A stretch of DNA of 64,000 nucleotides from Chitinophaga pinensis (GTDB taxonomy: Bacteria; Bacteroidota; Bacteroidia; Flavobacteriales_D; Crocinitomicaceae), in NCBI GenBank assembly GCA_945863605.1, contig CAMAZP010000014.1:1-64000 (forward strand). Reading direction: 5' to 3'. The position numbers and the translations under genes are program-made. A model generated the notes under the pieces. That model saw nothing but the letters and a program-made list of their open reading frames with translations, searched no databases and had not been told where the DNA came from. This document shows, piece after piece, positions 17,012 to 25,250 of this stretch. The number at the start of each line of letters is the position of its first letter. Position 1 is the first letter of the stretch.

Positions 17012-18217
17012 TTATTTTTCTGCTAATTTAATAGCTTTTTCAATACTAATTCGTTCTCCATTAAAGAAAGCTACAACAAATGCATTTTGAAATCCATTTT
17101 CAATCAGTTCATTTTTATGACTTTTTGCTGCTTGAAGATTATTTTGAAATAAACCAGTGCAGTATTTATAAAGGTTATCTTGTTGATATTCAAATATTTC
17201 CATCCCTTTGAAGCGTGATGATGTTAACGGTGTTTTTTTATCAGAAGTGTGAATTTGAACTCTGAAGATTAAACCTGTGCTGTCTTTTGTTACGGATTGG
17301 TTTTCAATTGTATTTGTAGAAGTGTTATCTGTTGTTGGGTTTTCGCCCGAATTAATAGTTTCTTTTGTGTTATTTATTACTGATTTACCCTCCAATTGAT
17401 TTTTGTAATTCTCAAAAGCTTTAAACATTGATTGAGCCATTTGATCTTGCCCGTCTTTAACACCTAAAAATTTTTCTTCCGTTGGATTTGTTAAGAAACC
17501 TGTTTCTATCAATACGCTTGGCATTGTTGTTTTGTATAGCACTAAAAATCCAGCTTGTTTCACACCGCGGTCATAACGCCCTATTTTTTTAAACTCGCGC
17601 TGTAGATTTTCAGCATATAAAATCGAATTATTTAGATAAACAGCTCCTTGTAATTGCTTTGCAATGATTGCATCAGGCGACATATCAAAATCTTTGTATT
17701 TAGCACCTTTGTCATCTTCTAAAGTAATAATTGAGTTTTCACGTTCCATTACTTTTTGTTGGGCTTCTGTTCGGTGAAGTCCAAGCACGTAGGTTTCTGT
17801 TCCAAAAGCAGCAGCACTTCCAGCGTTGGCATGAATGCAAATAAATAAGTCGGCTTTATTGCGGTTAGCGATATTTGCTCGTTCAATTAACTCAACAAAA
17901 ACATCTTTGTCACGAGTGTAGATTACTTTAATATCTGGATACTTGGCTTTTATATGTGAACCTAATTTTAAAGCCATTTCCAAACAAACAACCTTTTCGT
18001 GTGCAAAGTTCCCATGACATCCAGGGTCTTTTCCACCATGACCAGCATCGATGACAACGGTTTTAATTGATTGTTTTTCTACTTTTCCACTTTGAGAAAA
18101 TACACTTAGTGATAACAAGTTGAAAAACAGAAACACAAACTGAACAAATATTTTTACTTGTTTTTCGTTTTTCGTTCGCACACTGAATTTTGGTAAATTT
18201 GCACCAATTTCCTCCAT
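17012..18217 (-). CDS. N-acetylmuramoyl-L-alanine amidase (Amidase_3) with SPOR-like C-terminus
   Basis: 401 residues from the ATG at 18217; a GTG 12 codons in would start directly before the signal peptide (KIFVQFVFLFFNLLSLSVFS) and is an alternative. The zinc amidase domain has VVIDAGHGGKDPG, HANAG and VLIETGFLTNPTEE (zinc-binding and catalytic residues). After a Thr/Asn-rich linker, the last ~85 residues (IFRVQIHTSDKK ... NAFVVAFFNGERI) look like a SPOR peptidoglycan-binding domain. It cleaves the bond between MurNAc and the stem peptide in the periplasm, probably at division sites. It is the first gene of the five-gene operon. Confidence 0.92.
   Translation of the reverse strand: MEEIGANLPKFSVRTKNEKQVKIFVQFVFLFFNLLSLSVFSQSGKVEKQSIKTVVIDAGHGGKDPGCHGNFAHEKVVCLEMALKLGSHIKAKYPDIKVIYTRDKDVFVELIERANIANRNKADLFICIHANAGSAAAFGTETYVLGLHRTEAQQKVMERENSIITLEDDKGAKYKDFDMSPDAIIAKQLQGAVYLNNSILYAENLQREFKKIGRYDRGVKQAGFLVLYKTTMPSVLIETGFLTNPTEEKFLGVKDGQDQMAQSMFKAFENYKNQLEGKSVINNTKETINSGENPTTDNTSTNTIENQSVTKDSTGLIFRVQIHTSDKKTPLTSSRFKGMEIFEYQQDNLYKYCTGLFQNNLQAAKSHKNELIENGFQNAFVVAFFNGERISIEKAIKLAEK
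18194..18201 (+). promoter_or_regulatory. -7 promoter element of lptD-like gene
   Basis: TAAATTTG matches TAnnTTTG, 38 nt before the TTG start at 18240. It lies inside the 5' coding end of the divergent amidase gene. Confidence 0.4.
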
Positions 18218-18221
18218 ATTA

Positions 18222-18229
18222 CAAAATTA
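18222..18229 (-). promoter_or_regulatory. -7 promoter element of the amidase operon
   Basis: The minus strand reads TAATTTTG, 4 nt upstream of the ATG at 18217. The very short distance predicts a leaderless transcript, or use of the internal GTG. Confidence 0.4.
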
Positions 18230-18239
18230 ATAATCAAGC

Positions 18240-20777
18240 TTGACCAAGTACATCAACATACAACAACTTTTCTTCGTTACATTGTTAATAATGTTGGTTC
18301 AATTTTTTGTTTCAGCACAGGTTGTGCAAAAAGATACGCTTGTAGTTAACGATAATTCATTGGAAAGTATCATTCGTTATAGTGCTCGCGACTCTATTTT
18401 TAATGATTTTAAAAAAAAACAAGTGCATCTTTATGGTGAAGCAAAAATCCAAATGGATGAGGTAAACATGACTGCTGGTTATATTTTAGTGGATATGAAT
18501 ACTAATGAAATTTCAGCAAGTTATGCTTATGACAAAGACAGCAACAAGGTTGAATTCCCAACATTTACGGATGGTAGCGAGATGGTTACAGCACACAAAT
18601 TACGCTACAATACCGAGACAAAAAAAGGATTTTTGGAGGAACTTTCTATCAAGCAAGATGAGTTTTATTTCCACATGGGAATTGCAAAACGTCACCCGAA
18701 CGACGAAATCCATTTAAGGCAGGGAAGGATAACTACCTGTGATTTGGATGAACCCCATTATCATTTCCAATTGTCGAAAGGAGTGGTTATTCCGAATGAG
18801 CGCATTGTTACAGGACCGATGAATTTATGGGTAAAAGGAATCCCGACACCTTTTGGTTTACCTTTTGCACTTTTGCCAACGAATCAAAAAGAACGGACTT
18901 CTGGTTTGTTGTTTCCAGAATTTGTCCCGATTTCTCAATATGGATTTGGGTTTCAGAATTTAGGTTACTACATTCCAATCAATGATAATTTACAGACATC
19001 ACTTTATGCCAATTTATACAGCCGTGGAAGTTGGGGCTTAAGAAACGACTTAGATTATTCTAAACGCTATGGTTTTTCAGGGAGAATATCTGTTGGTTTT
19101 CAACAGTTTAGATCTGGATTTCCAGAAAATAGTAATTCAAATAAAGTAAGTGTTAATTGGTCGCATCGAAAAGAACCAAAGTCAAATCCGTATTGGAATT
19201 TTTCTTCGAGTGTGAATTTTATTTCGGATAATACCACCAAAAATAATTTAGACCCTATTAATCAGGAATACTTTAATAATTCCTTTAATTCCGACATCAA
19301 CATTAATCGCTTGTTTCCAGGAAAACCGTTGACAACGGGTATGAAATTATCAATGCGTCAAAGTTCAACGGCTAAAAGTATTTCGTTGATTAGCCCTGTT
19401 TTTAATGCCAATTTAACACGTGTCTTTCCTTTTAAAAACCTCTTTAAAGTAGCAAACAAAGAATGGAAAAAAACAATTGCTCGCATTGGTTTAACTTACA
19501 ATTTAGAAGCTCAAAATCGTTCTAATTTTGGAGACACATTATTATCTCAAGGCGATTTTCAACGAATATCCGATCAATTTTTAAATGGTATATCTCAAAC
19601 CGCAGCACTGCAAACTACTTTTGGTTTAATTGGAAACACCATCAAAATCAATCCTTCTATCAATTACGGTAATAAAATCAATTTTCAACAAGTTGATAAA
19701 TCTTATGACATTCTCACTAACAAAACAATAACTGACACGATCAAAAAATATGGAATGGGTCATGAATTCAATATGAATCTAAGTTTGACTACCATTTTAT
19801 ACACGTACTATAATTTCGTAGGTAAAAACAAACCCAAAGTGCGCCATTTAATGACACCAAGTGTTGGTTTTCGATATGTTCCATTATTAAATCCATTGAT
19901 TTCAGAGAATGTGGGAGTGAATCAATCGCTTGTTACTTACTCACCATTTGAGCGCAGTATTTACAACGTTGGTAATTCAAACCAAGCTGCCTTTTTGAAT
20001 TTTGGTATCAATAATACTTTTGAATTAAAGTATAAATCGGATAAAGACACAGTAACTGGTTTTAGAAAAACACGATTGATAGATCAGTTTTCAATCAACG
20101 GAAATTATGATTTTATGAAAGATTCGATGAATTTATCGAATATCACACTTGCTCTAAGAATTAGTCCTGTAGATTGGTTAAACTTTGTTTCCAATGCCAC
20201 CTTTAGTCCGTATGCATGGGATGTAGAAACTGGTAAAATATTAGGGAATTACGCTTTAAATCAATCTCAGAATTTGGGTCGTTTTTTAAATACTGGACTC
20301 ACAACTGCCTTAACGATCGCCCCACCAAAAGACCGAAAAAAAATTCAGGAAACGGGTGAACGATTAAACACCAATTGGAACAGTGATTTCAATTATTTTG
20401 CATTGTATCCTGAACGTGCGATTTACTTCGATATTCCTTGGAAAATGTCGCTCTCACACGTATATACAATCAATGCTAATCAGTCAATAAATACGCTTTC
20501 TCCAAAGAAAAATAATCAAGTTCAAACGTTAGTGTTGAATGGTGATATGAGTTTTACCAAGCGTTGGAATATTTCTGGTAATTTAAACTTGAATTTACAA
20601 GAATTTGAAGTGACCAACCTTTATTTCTCCTTAAATCGCAACATGCATTGTTGGGCGCTTTCCTTTTTCTGGACAACAATCGGAGGCAATAAAAGTTTCT
20701 TGTTCAGCATTCGCAACACATCGTCCGTATTCAAAGATGCGAAGATTGAAATTCGTAAGCCACCTGCGTTTTTGTGA
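18240..20777 (+). CDS. lptD: LptD-like outer-membrane LPS assembly protein
   Basis: 845 residues. The start is a TTG at 18240; no upstream ATG is available, and the resulting N-terminus (YINIQQLFFVTLLIMLVQFFVSA) is a good signal peptide. An OstA/LptA-like beta-jellyroll at ~40-200 (KKQVHLYGEAKIQMDEVNMTAG) precedes a long beta-barrel rich in alternating aromatic strands, ending in a short C-terminal strand. It would insert lipopolysaccharide into the outer leaflet of the outer membrane. LptE and other Lpt genes are not nearby. It is transcribed divergently from the amidase operon. Confidence 0.88.
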   Translation: MTKYINIQQLFFVTLLIMLVQFFVSAQVVQKDTLVVNDNSLESIIRYSARDSIFNDFKKKQVHLYGEAKIQMDEVNMTAGYILVDMNTNEISASYAYDKDSNKVEFPTFTDGSEMVTAHKLRYNTETKKGFLEELSIKQDEFYFHMGIAKRHPNDEIHLRQGRITTCDLDEPHYHFQLSKGVVIPNERIVTGPMNLWVKGIPTPFGLPFALLPTNQKERTSGLLFPEFVPISQYGFGFQNLGYYIPINDNLQTSLYANLYSRGSWGLRNDLDYSKRYGFSGRISVGFQQFRSGFPENSNSNKVSVNWSHRKEPKSNPYWNFSSSVNFISDNTTKNNLDPINQEYFNNSFNSDININRLFPGKPLTTGMKLSMRQSSTAKSISLISPVFNANLTRVFPFKNLFKVANKEWKKTIARIGLTYNLEAQNRSNFGDTLLSQGDFQRISDQFLNGISQTAALQTTFGLIGNTIKINPSINYGNKINFQQVDKSYDILTNKTITDTIKKYGMGHEFNMNLSLTTILYTYYNFVGKNKPKVRHLMTPSVGFRYVPLLNPLISENVGVNQSLVTYSPFERSIYNVGNSNQAAFLNFGINNTFELKYKSDKDTVTGFRKTRLIDQFSINGNYDFMKDSMNLSNITLALRISPVDWLNFVSNATFSPYAWDVETGKILGNYALNQSQNLGRFLNTGLTTALTIAPPKDRKKIQETGERLNTNWNSDFNYFALYPERAIYFDIPWKMSLSHVYTINANQSINTLSPKKNNQVQTLVLNGDMSFTKRWNISGNLNLNLQEFEVTNLYFSLNRNMHCWALSFFWTTIGGNKSFLFSIRNTSSVFKDAKIEIRKPPAFL

Positions 20778-21540
20778 TATTTGCGAATGAATAACAATTA
20801 TGCTTGAAAGTTTTATAAGCGCATAAGAATGTTGGTTATTGATAGCCCTCTCTGTAAGTGTCTTGATGGGAACGAATTTGTACAACATCCAAAATTCTTA
20901 ATTTACAAAATCGAGCGTGTTCACTAAAACTACGTTGTAAAAGAACAAAATGCCAAATTACAAACTGATTGCACTACCTTGATTTTTCTTTGCACCGATG
21001 ATGGGAATTTCTGTCTGAGGTGGAATCCTGCGAGCCAGCTATGCAGGAAAGTAGAATTGTCAATAATGCAATGTATCTATTTCTTTTAGTTGTAATAGAA
21101 AACGCCAGCGAAAAAATTGAAATTAAGTGTATGCTTTTATTCCAATATTTCTTTTTTTGAGGCTGCTTCGAGTTATCTTTTCATTAGAAAAACTATTAGT
21201 TGAAATACTATTGTGTTAGGTAATTTCCTTAAAAAAACACATAGGTTGAAATGACAACTACTAAGATTCCTCACCTTGTTCGGAATGACTTTTGGGTTAG
21301 GGAAGTAAGCGAAAATGCGTAGCATTTTCGCAATCCTCCTTGATGAAAAGGTCCTTCCGAACGGAGTGAGGAATCTTTAAAAAAAGAGGAACTTTAGTTT
21401 AACAATCAAATGTTGTCATTGGTACTGAAAGGAGGAATCTTTATTAAAGAGTGGTCTTTCCATTGAAAAAAGTTTTACCATTTTTTTATGAATGAAGGTT
21501 GTCATTTATGTTAAAGGAAAGTATTTACAATTGCATACAC
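20778..21540. other. 763-nt intergenic region between lptD and the sigma-factor unit
   Basis: No credible gene is present; the longest plus frame near 20829 is 32 codons. Features seen are a TCCTGC/GCAGGA hairpin (21026-21048) within a moderately GC-richer patch, an inverted-repeat element (21263-21377), and a short AAAGGAGGAATCTTTA segment near 21430 resembling one arm of a related element. Confidence 0.5.
21263..21377. mobile_element. MITE-like / REP-like inverted-repeat element
   Basis: The left end at 21263-21284 (AAGATTCCTCAC...) and the right end at 21356-21377 are 22-nt inverted repeats differing at three positions. The middle contains a perfect 10-bp hairpin, GCGAAAATGC (21309-21318) with GCATTTTCGC (21322-21331). 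The element is 115 bp long with no coding capacity. Sequences of the AAGATTCCTCACT...GTTCGGAATGAC type are, from memory, frequent intergenic repeats in Bacteroidota genomes. Confidence 0.6.
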
Positions 21541-22275
21541 TCATTCTGAAGTGTTATCAATTTCTTCAATACGATTCTTAGCAGCTTTTTTAAGCTCTAA
21601 ATCTGTTGAAGAAGTGAGTTGAAGTAACTTTTTCTTTGCTTCTTCTCGCTTGTTTCGTTTCCAATCGATCATTGCTATGAAATAAAGTGAACGGTCGTTG
21701 TATGTACTTTGAATTTGACGGTTTTGCTTAAAATATTTTTCAGCTTTTTGTATTTGATTCGCGTTGAAATAAACAAGACCACCAAAATAAAGAACGGTAT
21801 CATTTTCAGGTGCAATTTTTTGAATTTTTTGCCATTCTGAAATTGCTTTTGAAGTACTTTCTTTTTTCATTGCAAACATCAATGTTCCCCAAGCTATTTT
21901 TGGATTTTCGCTCATGTAGATAGGAATTCCAGGTTCAACGAAAAATTCTTTTTTATCAGCAGTTTTTGAAGTTAGATTATTTGCAGGAGTTGAATAGTAA
22001 TAGAAATAACCACCAAGGCCCATTAAGAATGCAATTCCAGCAGCATATTTTAAAAACGAAAATGAAGTTGATTTTGCTTGCAAAGGCGCAAGAATTTGTG
22101 TTTTAGTAGAACTTAGATACTTCTTAATGGCTTCGCAGTCCCCTTCAAAACTATCGTAAAGTACAATGAAACCATTTATTTCTTCAGAAACGTTGGCATT
22201 TGAGCGTAGTATTTCTATTTCAACTTGAAGTTGAGCAGGATTATCTAAAAGCTTCTTTATATCTTTTAGCTCCAT
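21541..22275 (-). CDS. Membrane-anchored TPR-like protein, putative sigma-factor partner
   Basis: 244 residues from the ATG at 22275 (MELKDIKKLL); an in-frame start 14 codons earlier is less likely. The N-terminal ~80 residues are helical and presumably cytoplasmic. One transmembrane segment follows (FLKYAAGIAFLMGLGGYFYYY), then ~130 residues with TPR-like helices (SEWQKIQKIAPENDTVLYFGG, AEKYFKQNRQI) outside the membrane. It overlaps the end of the sigma-factor gene by 10 nt. The position and topology suggest an anti-sigma or sensor role, but it has no FecR or zinc anti-sigma motif. Confidence 0.65.
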   Translation of the reverse strand: MELKDIKKLLDNPAQLQVEIEILRSNANVSEEINGFIVLYDSFEGDCEAIKKYLSSTKTQILAPLQAKSTSFSFLKYAAGIAFLMGLGGYFYYYSTPANNLTSKTADKKEFFVEPGIPIYMSENPKIAWGTLMFAMKKESTSKAISEWQKIQKIAPENDTVLYFGGLVYFNANQIQKAEKYFKQNRQIQSTYNDRSLYFIAMIDWKRNKREEAKKKLLQLTSSTDLELKKAAKNRIEEIDNTSE

Positions 22276-22820
22276 ACGAAAGCAATTAGTAGAATCATTT
22301 GGTGCCACAATTTCCAAATAGACTTTCTTGTTAAACTCAATTTATTTCGAACTGTTTTTTCACTTAGGTTTAACTTTAAAGAAATTTCATGGTTGCTATA
22401 ACCTTTTAAATGTAACTCCATCAATTGTTTTTCATCTGGTTTTAATTCTTGAATACAAGTAGTCAAATGTGCAATCATATCTATCTTTTCAACGTTGGAG
22501 CTTGTTTCAACTAAAATTTCATTGTTTATTCGCTCTCGATTTTGTGTAATTTTTAAGAAATCTAAACATTTATTTCTAACTATCGCCAATAACAAAGCTT
22601 GATGGTTTTCAATTTTATTCCAACTCGATTGTCTTACTTCTTTGTCCAATTCCAATAAAGAGACGAATAAACTACTTACAATGTCCCGAGCAATTTCAGG
22701 TTTTTTGGTATAAAATATAGCTTTAAGAACTAATGGTTCAAATAACTCCACGTACAATTTGGCAAGTGCGTCATTGTCACCTTTAAGATAACTTTGCCAA
22801 TATTGTGTTGTATCGTTCAT
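22266..22820 (-). CDS. ECF-type RNA polymerase sigma factor
   Basis: 184 residues. Region 2 (LAKLYVELFEPLVLKAIFYT ... ARDIVSSLFVSLLE) and region 4 with a helix-turn-helix (YSNHEISLKLNLSEKTVRNKL) match sigma-70 family ECF factors. It would direct RNA polymerase to a special promoter set. It is encoded with the membrane TPR-like protein as a two-gene unit. No clear -7 element precedes it; autoregulation cannot be judged. The targets are unknown. Confidence 0.85.
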   Translation of the reverse strand: MNDTTQYWQSYLKGDNDALAKLYVELFEPLVLKAIFYTKKPEIARDIVSSLFVSLLELDKEVRQSSWNKIENHQALLLAIVRNKCLDFLKITQNRERINNEILVETSSNVEKIDMIAHLTTCIQELKPDEKQLMELHLKGYSNHEISLKLNLSEKTVRNKLSLTRKSIWKLWHQMILLIAFVWS

Positions 22821-23272
22821 TATAATAAAAATAAGAATTTATTATAATTAAAAGAAATTCTGTGGATAATAAAATTGATTTAAAAAAAATGATTGTGCGC
22901 ATTTTTACCACCAATATTTAAAATCATAATTCTAATGAAAATCCCAAATTGAGCTAATAATTTCATTTTGCCATTCTTTTTCCTTGATGAAAAAGAGTTG
23001 AAAAATCAAGGCTATGAAATTCTTTTTGTTCGCAAATTGTTGTTATACATGTGTTTATAACTCGTATAGAACAATTTTAATTCCTTTCTGAAACTGAAAT
23101 TTTTTAAAAATGTTCTTGCAGAAATTTTAAAAATTACAAGTTTCAGTACAGTAGCTAAAACCAAAAATTCAAGGCCGAAGATTGTTCGCTAATATTCACA
23201 AAATAGCTCTCGCTTCGATTAAATTTTGATTTTCAACATTCAAGTATTTTTCTGTCACGATTGCGAACACCC
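22821..23272. other. Intergenic region holding dispersed element copy B
   Basis: The spacer upstream of the sigma-factor gene is very AT-rich. A single TGTGGATAA at 22861 matches the DnaA-box consensus, but one 9-mer is expected by chance. The rest is occupied by dispersed element copy B (23010-23176) and AT-rich DNA leading to the terminator of the small Lys/Cys-rich gene. Confidence 0.5.
23010..23176. repeat. 167-bp dispersed element with inverted ends, copy B
   Basis: A counterpart of 12945-13112 in the same orientation. The ends are GGCTATGAAATTCT (23010-23023) and AAAAATTCAAGGCC (23163-23176). The internal stem CTGAAACT (23088-23095) with AGTTTCAG (23139-23146) is retained. Blocks such as TTCTTTTTGTTCGCAA, ACAATTTTAA and CAGTAGCTAAAACC are shared, while the middle has diverged strongly. 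The outer TGTTCGCAA (23027-23035) and TTGCGAACA (23261-23269) are also inverted. Confidence 0.55.
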
Positions 23273-23304
23273 AAAAAAAAACCACCAATCTTTTGATTGA
23301 TGGT
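23273..23304 (-). terminator. Rho-independent terminator of the small Lys/Cys-rich gene
   Basis: On the minus strand ACCATCAATC pairs with GATTGGTGGT across a four-base loop; the ten pairs include one G-U. A run of eight or more T follows. It lies ~20 nt after the stop codon of the 70-residue gene and probably ends the rsfS-to-psd transcript as well. Confidence 0.8.
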
Positions 23305-23325
23305 TTTTATCTTAAAAGTTGTTAA

Positions 23326-23538
23326 TTAGTTTGCTGCCTTTTTAGTACAACAAGCTTTTTTCTCTGTAGAAGAGCAAGAAGCTTTAGTTTGAGAAGCACA
23401 ACAAGCACCTTTTTTCTTTTTCTTTTTCTTTTTGTCGTCGTTTTTAACAACTTCAATTCCGTTTGCAGCTGCGTAAGCTGTAGTTGCCATTGAACCAACA
23501 AATGTTGTCAAAGCTAATGCTAAAAAAATCTTTTTCAT
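23326..23538 (-). CDS. Small exported Lys- and Cys-rich protein
   Basis: 70 residues. A clear signal peptide (KKIFLALALTTFVGSMATTAYA) precedes a mature part of ~47 residues. That part starts with a run of eight lysines after NDD and then carries ten residues or fewer between cysteine pairs (ACCAS, SCSS, ACCTK). The double-Cys motifs suggest metal binding or disulfides; the basic stretch suggests binding to nucleic acid, LPS or a membrane. No family is recognised. It lies 28 nt after psd in the same direction and has its own strong terminator. Confidence 0.75.
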   Translation of the reverse strand: MKKIFLALALTTFVGSMATTAYAAANGIEVVKNDDKKKKKKKKGACCASQTKASCSSTEKKACCTKKAAN

Positions 23539-23566
23539 AGTTCCTAATTTTTGTAAAGTTAATAAA

Positions 23567-24232
23567 TTATTTAAATGTTGCCAAACGCGTTAACTTAGAT
23601 TTAACAACGTCTCCAACCTTGACATCGATTTTAGTGCCAATTGGTAAGAAAACATCAATTCTTGAGCCAAATTTTATAAATCCAAATTCTTCAGCTTGTT
23701 TCGCTTCGTTTCCTACTTCGGCATAGTAGCAGATTCTTCTTGCTACTGCACCAGCGATTTGTCTAAAGAGTAGTTCAGTACCATTTTTGTTTTCAACAAC
23801 AATCGTTGAACGTTCATTATCAGTGCTACTTTTTGGGTGCCAAGCAACTAAAAACAAACCTGGATGATATTTCACATATTTAGTTATTCCACTTATTGGA
23901 TAATAGTTGGCGTGTACATTTAATGGAGACATAAATATAGAAATTTGAATTCTTTTGTCATTAAAGTATTCATTTTCTTGTGTTTCTTCAATTACAACAA
24001 TTTTGCCATCTGCGGGACAAACAATATCGTTTTCACCAAAAGTACATAAACGTGATGGAATTCTAAAAAATTGAACAACCAAGATCAAGAATGTAATAAG
24101 TACCAATTCTATCAAAATAAAAAGTGATAATAACTCATGTATTTTGAATCCCCAATAGTTTAGAATGCTCAGAGCAGTAATTAGAACAACTGTACCTAGC
24201 ATAATACCATAACCTTCTCTGTGTAATTTCAT
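23567..24232 (-). CDS. psd: Phosphatidylserine decarboxylase family protein
   Basis: 221 residues with two N-terminal membrane segments (IMLGTVVLITALSILNYWGF; LLSLFILIELVLITFLILVV). The domain contains ICPADGKIVVIEE-type and NVHANYYPISG sequence and the autocleavage motif FGSRIDVFLP (Gly-Ser, giving the pyruvoyl group). It belongs to the short proenzyme class that decarboxylates phosphatidylserine to phosphatidylethanolamine. It follows cdsA by 9 nt, so two phospholipid steps are co-transcribed. Confidence 0.93.
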   Translation of the reverse strand: MKLHREGYGIMLGTVVLITALSILNYWGFKIHELLSLFILIELVLITFLILVVQFFRIPSRLCTFGENDIVCPADGKIVVIEETQENEYFNDKRIQISIFMSPLNVHANYYPISGITKYVKYHPGLFLVAWHPKSSTDNERSTIVVENKNGTELLFRQIAGAVARRICYYAEVGNEAKQAEEFGFIKFGSRIDVFLPIGTKIDVKVGDVVKSKLTRLATFK

Positions 24233-24241
24233 AGTTTGTTT

Positions 24242-25063
24242 TTACCAGTAATTGTAAATCATTGACCAACAATAAAAGAATGGAATTCCAAATAAAGCTG
24301 CGTCAAATCTATCTAATATTCCACCATGTCCTGGAAGAATTGAACCTGTATCTTTAATATTTAGACTTCGTTTAAACAAAGATTCTAATAAATCACCATA
24401 AATTGCACATGGAGCAATAATTATTGCAGAAATCATCCAAAAAACCTCTTCTCCTTTGTTTATAAATGCACCAATAATATATCCAAAAATTAAGGTAAAT
24501 AGTATACCGCCGATAGTACCTTCCCATGTTTTTTTTGGAGAAATTCGTTCAAATAATTTTGTTTTTCCAAAAACTCTTCCTGTTAAAAATGCAAAGGAAT
24601 CATTTGTCCAAATCAATAAGTACATTCCAACAACAGCGGGCAAGTAGGAGGTGTCACGAAGGTTTAAATCAATTGTTAGATAGAAGGGTATAACAATGTA
24701 AATTATACCAAAAACTAGAACGGAAATATTAACTATTGGATTTTCTTTTTTTTTCCATAATTCACTTAACACTAATGTAAAGAATAAAGGAAATATGACA
24801 GTGATTGAAATTATAGGTAGTATTCTCGCACTTATTCCAACCAATAATGTAAAAATAAATAAACCAATAAAAATACCAATTTCGGAACTAACGCTTACAA
24901 TTTTATCATTATTAAACATTCGATAAAATTCAATCAGACCAAGTACCATAAATACTGAAAAAACTACTGTCTGAGCGTAAGGGCTCCATAAAATAGAACC
25001 AATAACAACGAATGCAAATACAATACCTGTTAAAGTTCTTGTGCCTAAATTACCCAGTGACAT
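24242..25063 (-). CDS. cdsA: Phosphatidate cytidylyltransferase
   Basis: 273 residues with about eight membrane segments. The C-terminal CDP-alcohol signature is complete: SLFKRSLNIKDTGSILPGHGGILDRFD. It makes CDP-diacylglycerol from phosphatidate and CTP, the precursor for phosphatidylserine and phosphatidylglycerol. Its start overlaps the DUF2007 gene by 14 nt and it is followed closely by psd, within the rsfS-ftsH operon. Confidence 0.95.
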   Translation of the reverse strand: MSLGNLGTRTLTGIVFAFVVIGSILWSPYAQTVVFSVFMVLGLIEFYRMFNNDKIVSVSSEIGIFIGLFIFTLLVGISARILPIISITVIFPLFFTLVLSELWKKKENPIVNISVLVFGIIYIVIPFYLTIDLNLRDTSYLPAVVGMYLLIWTNDSFAFLTGRVFGKTKLFERISPKKTWEGTIGGILFTLIFGYIIGAFINKGEEVFWMISAIIIAPCAIYGDLLESLFKRSLNIKDTGSILPGHGGILDRFDAALFGIPFFYCWSMIYNYW

Positions 25064-25250
25064 CTTTCAAGATTTTTTCTACTTCTTCTCTATATTCTTT
25101 GTTGATGTAAAGTTCGTAGCTCCCAAAATTATTATACATTGAAGAAACAGTATTACGCTCTTTAAAATTGATATTGTGAGCATCAAGTACCATTTTTAAT
25201 TGCTCAAATAGAAAAACATCAGTAGTAGTATGTATACAAATCCAATCCAT
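25050..25250 (-). CDS. DUF2007 domain protein (putative signal-transducing)
   Basis: 66 residues. The single domain, with LFEQLKMVLDAHNINFKERN and a YELYINKEYREEVEKIL tail, fits DUF2007, a small ferredoxin-fold-like domain often labelled putative signal transducing protein. No catalytic motif is visible. It overlaps both neighbours (1 nt with ftsH, 14 nt with cdsA). Function is unknown. Confidence 0.8.
   Translation of the reverse strand: MDWICIHTTTDVFLFEQLKMVLDAHNINFKERNTVSSMYNNFGSYELYINKEYREEVEKILKDVTG

Noticed and set aside
20829-20927. 32-codon open frame after lptD
   Set aside because: Too short, no homologue recognised, no promoter; could be a gene remnant but cannot be supported.
22861-22869. 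TGTGGATAA, exact DnaA-box match
   Set aside because: A single 9-mer is expected about once by chance in a window of this size, and no second box is near.
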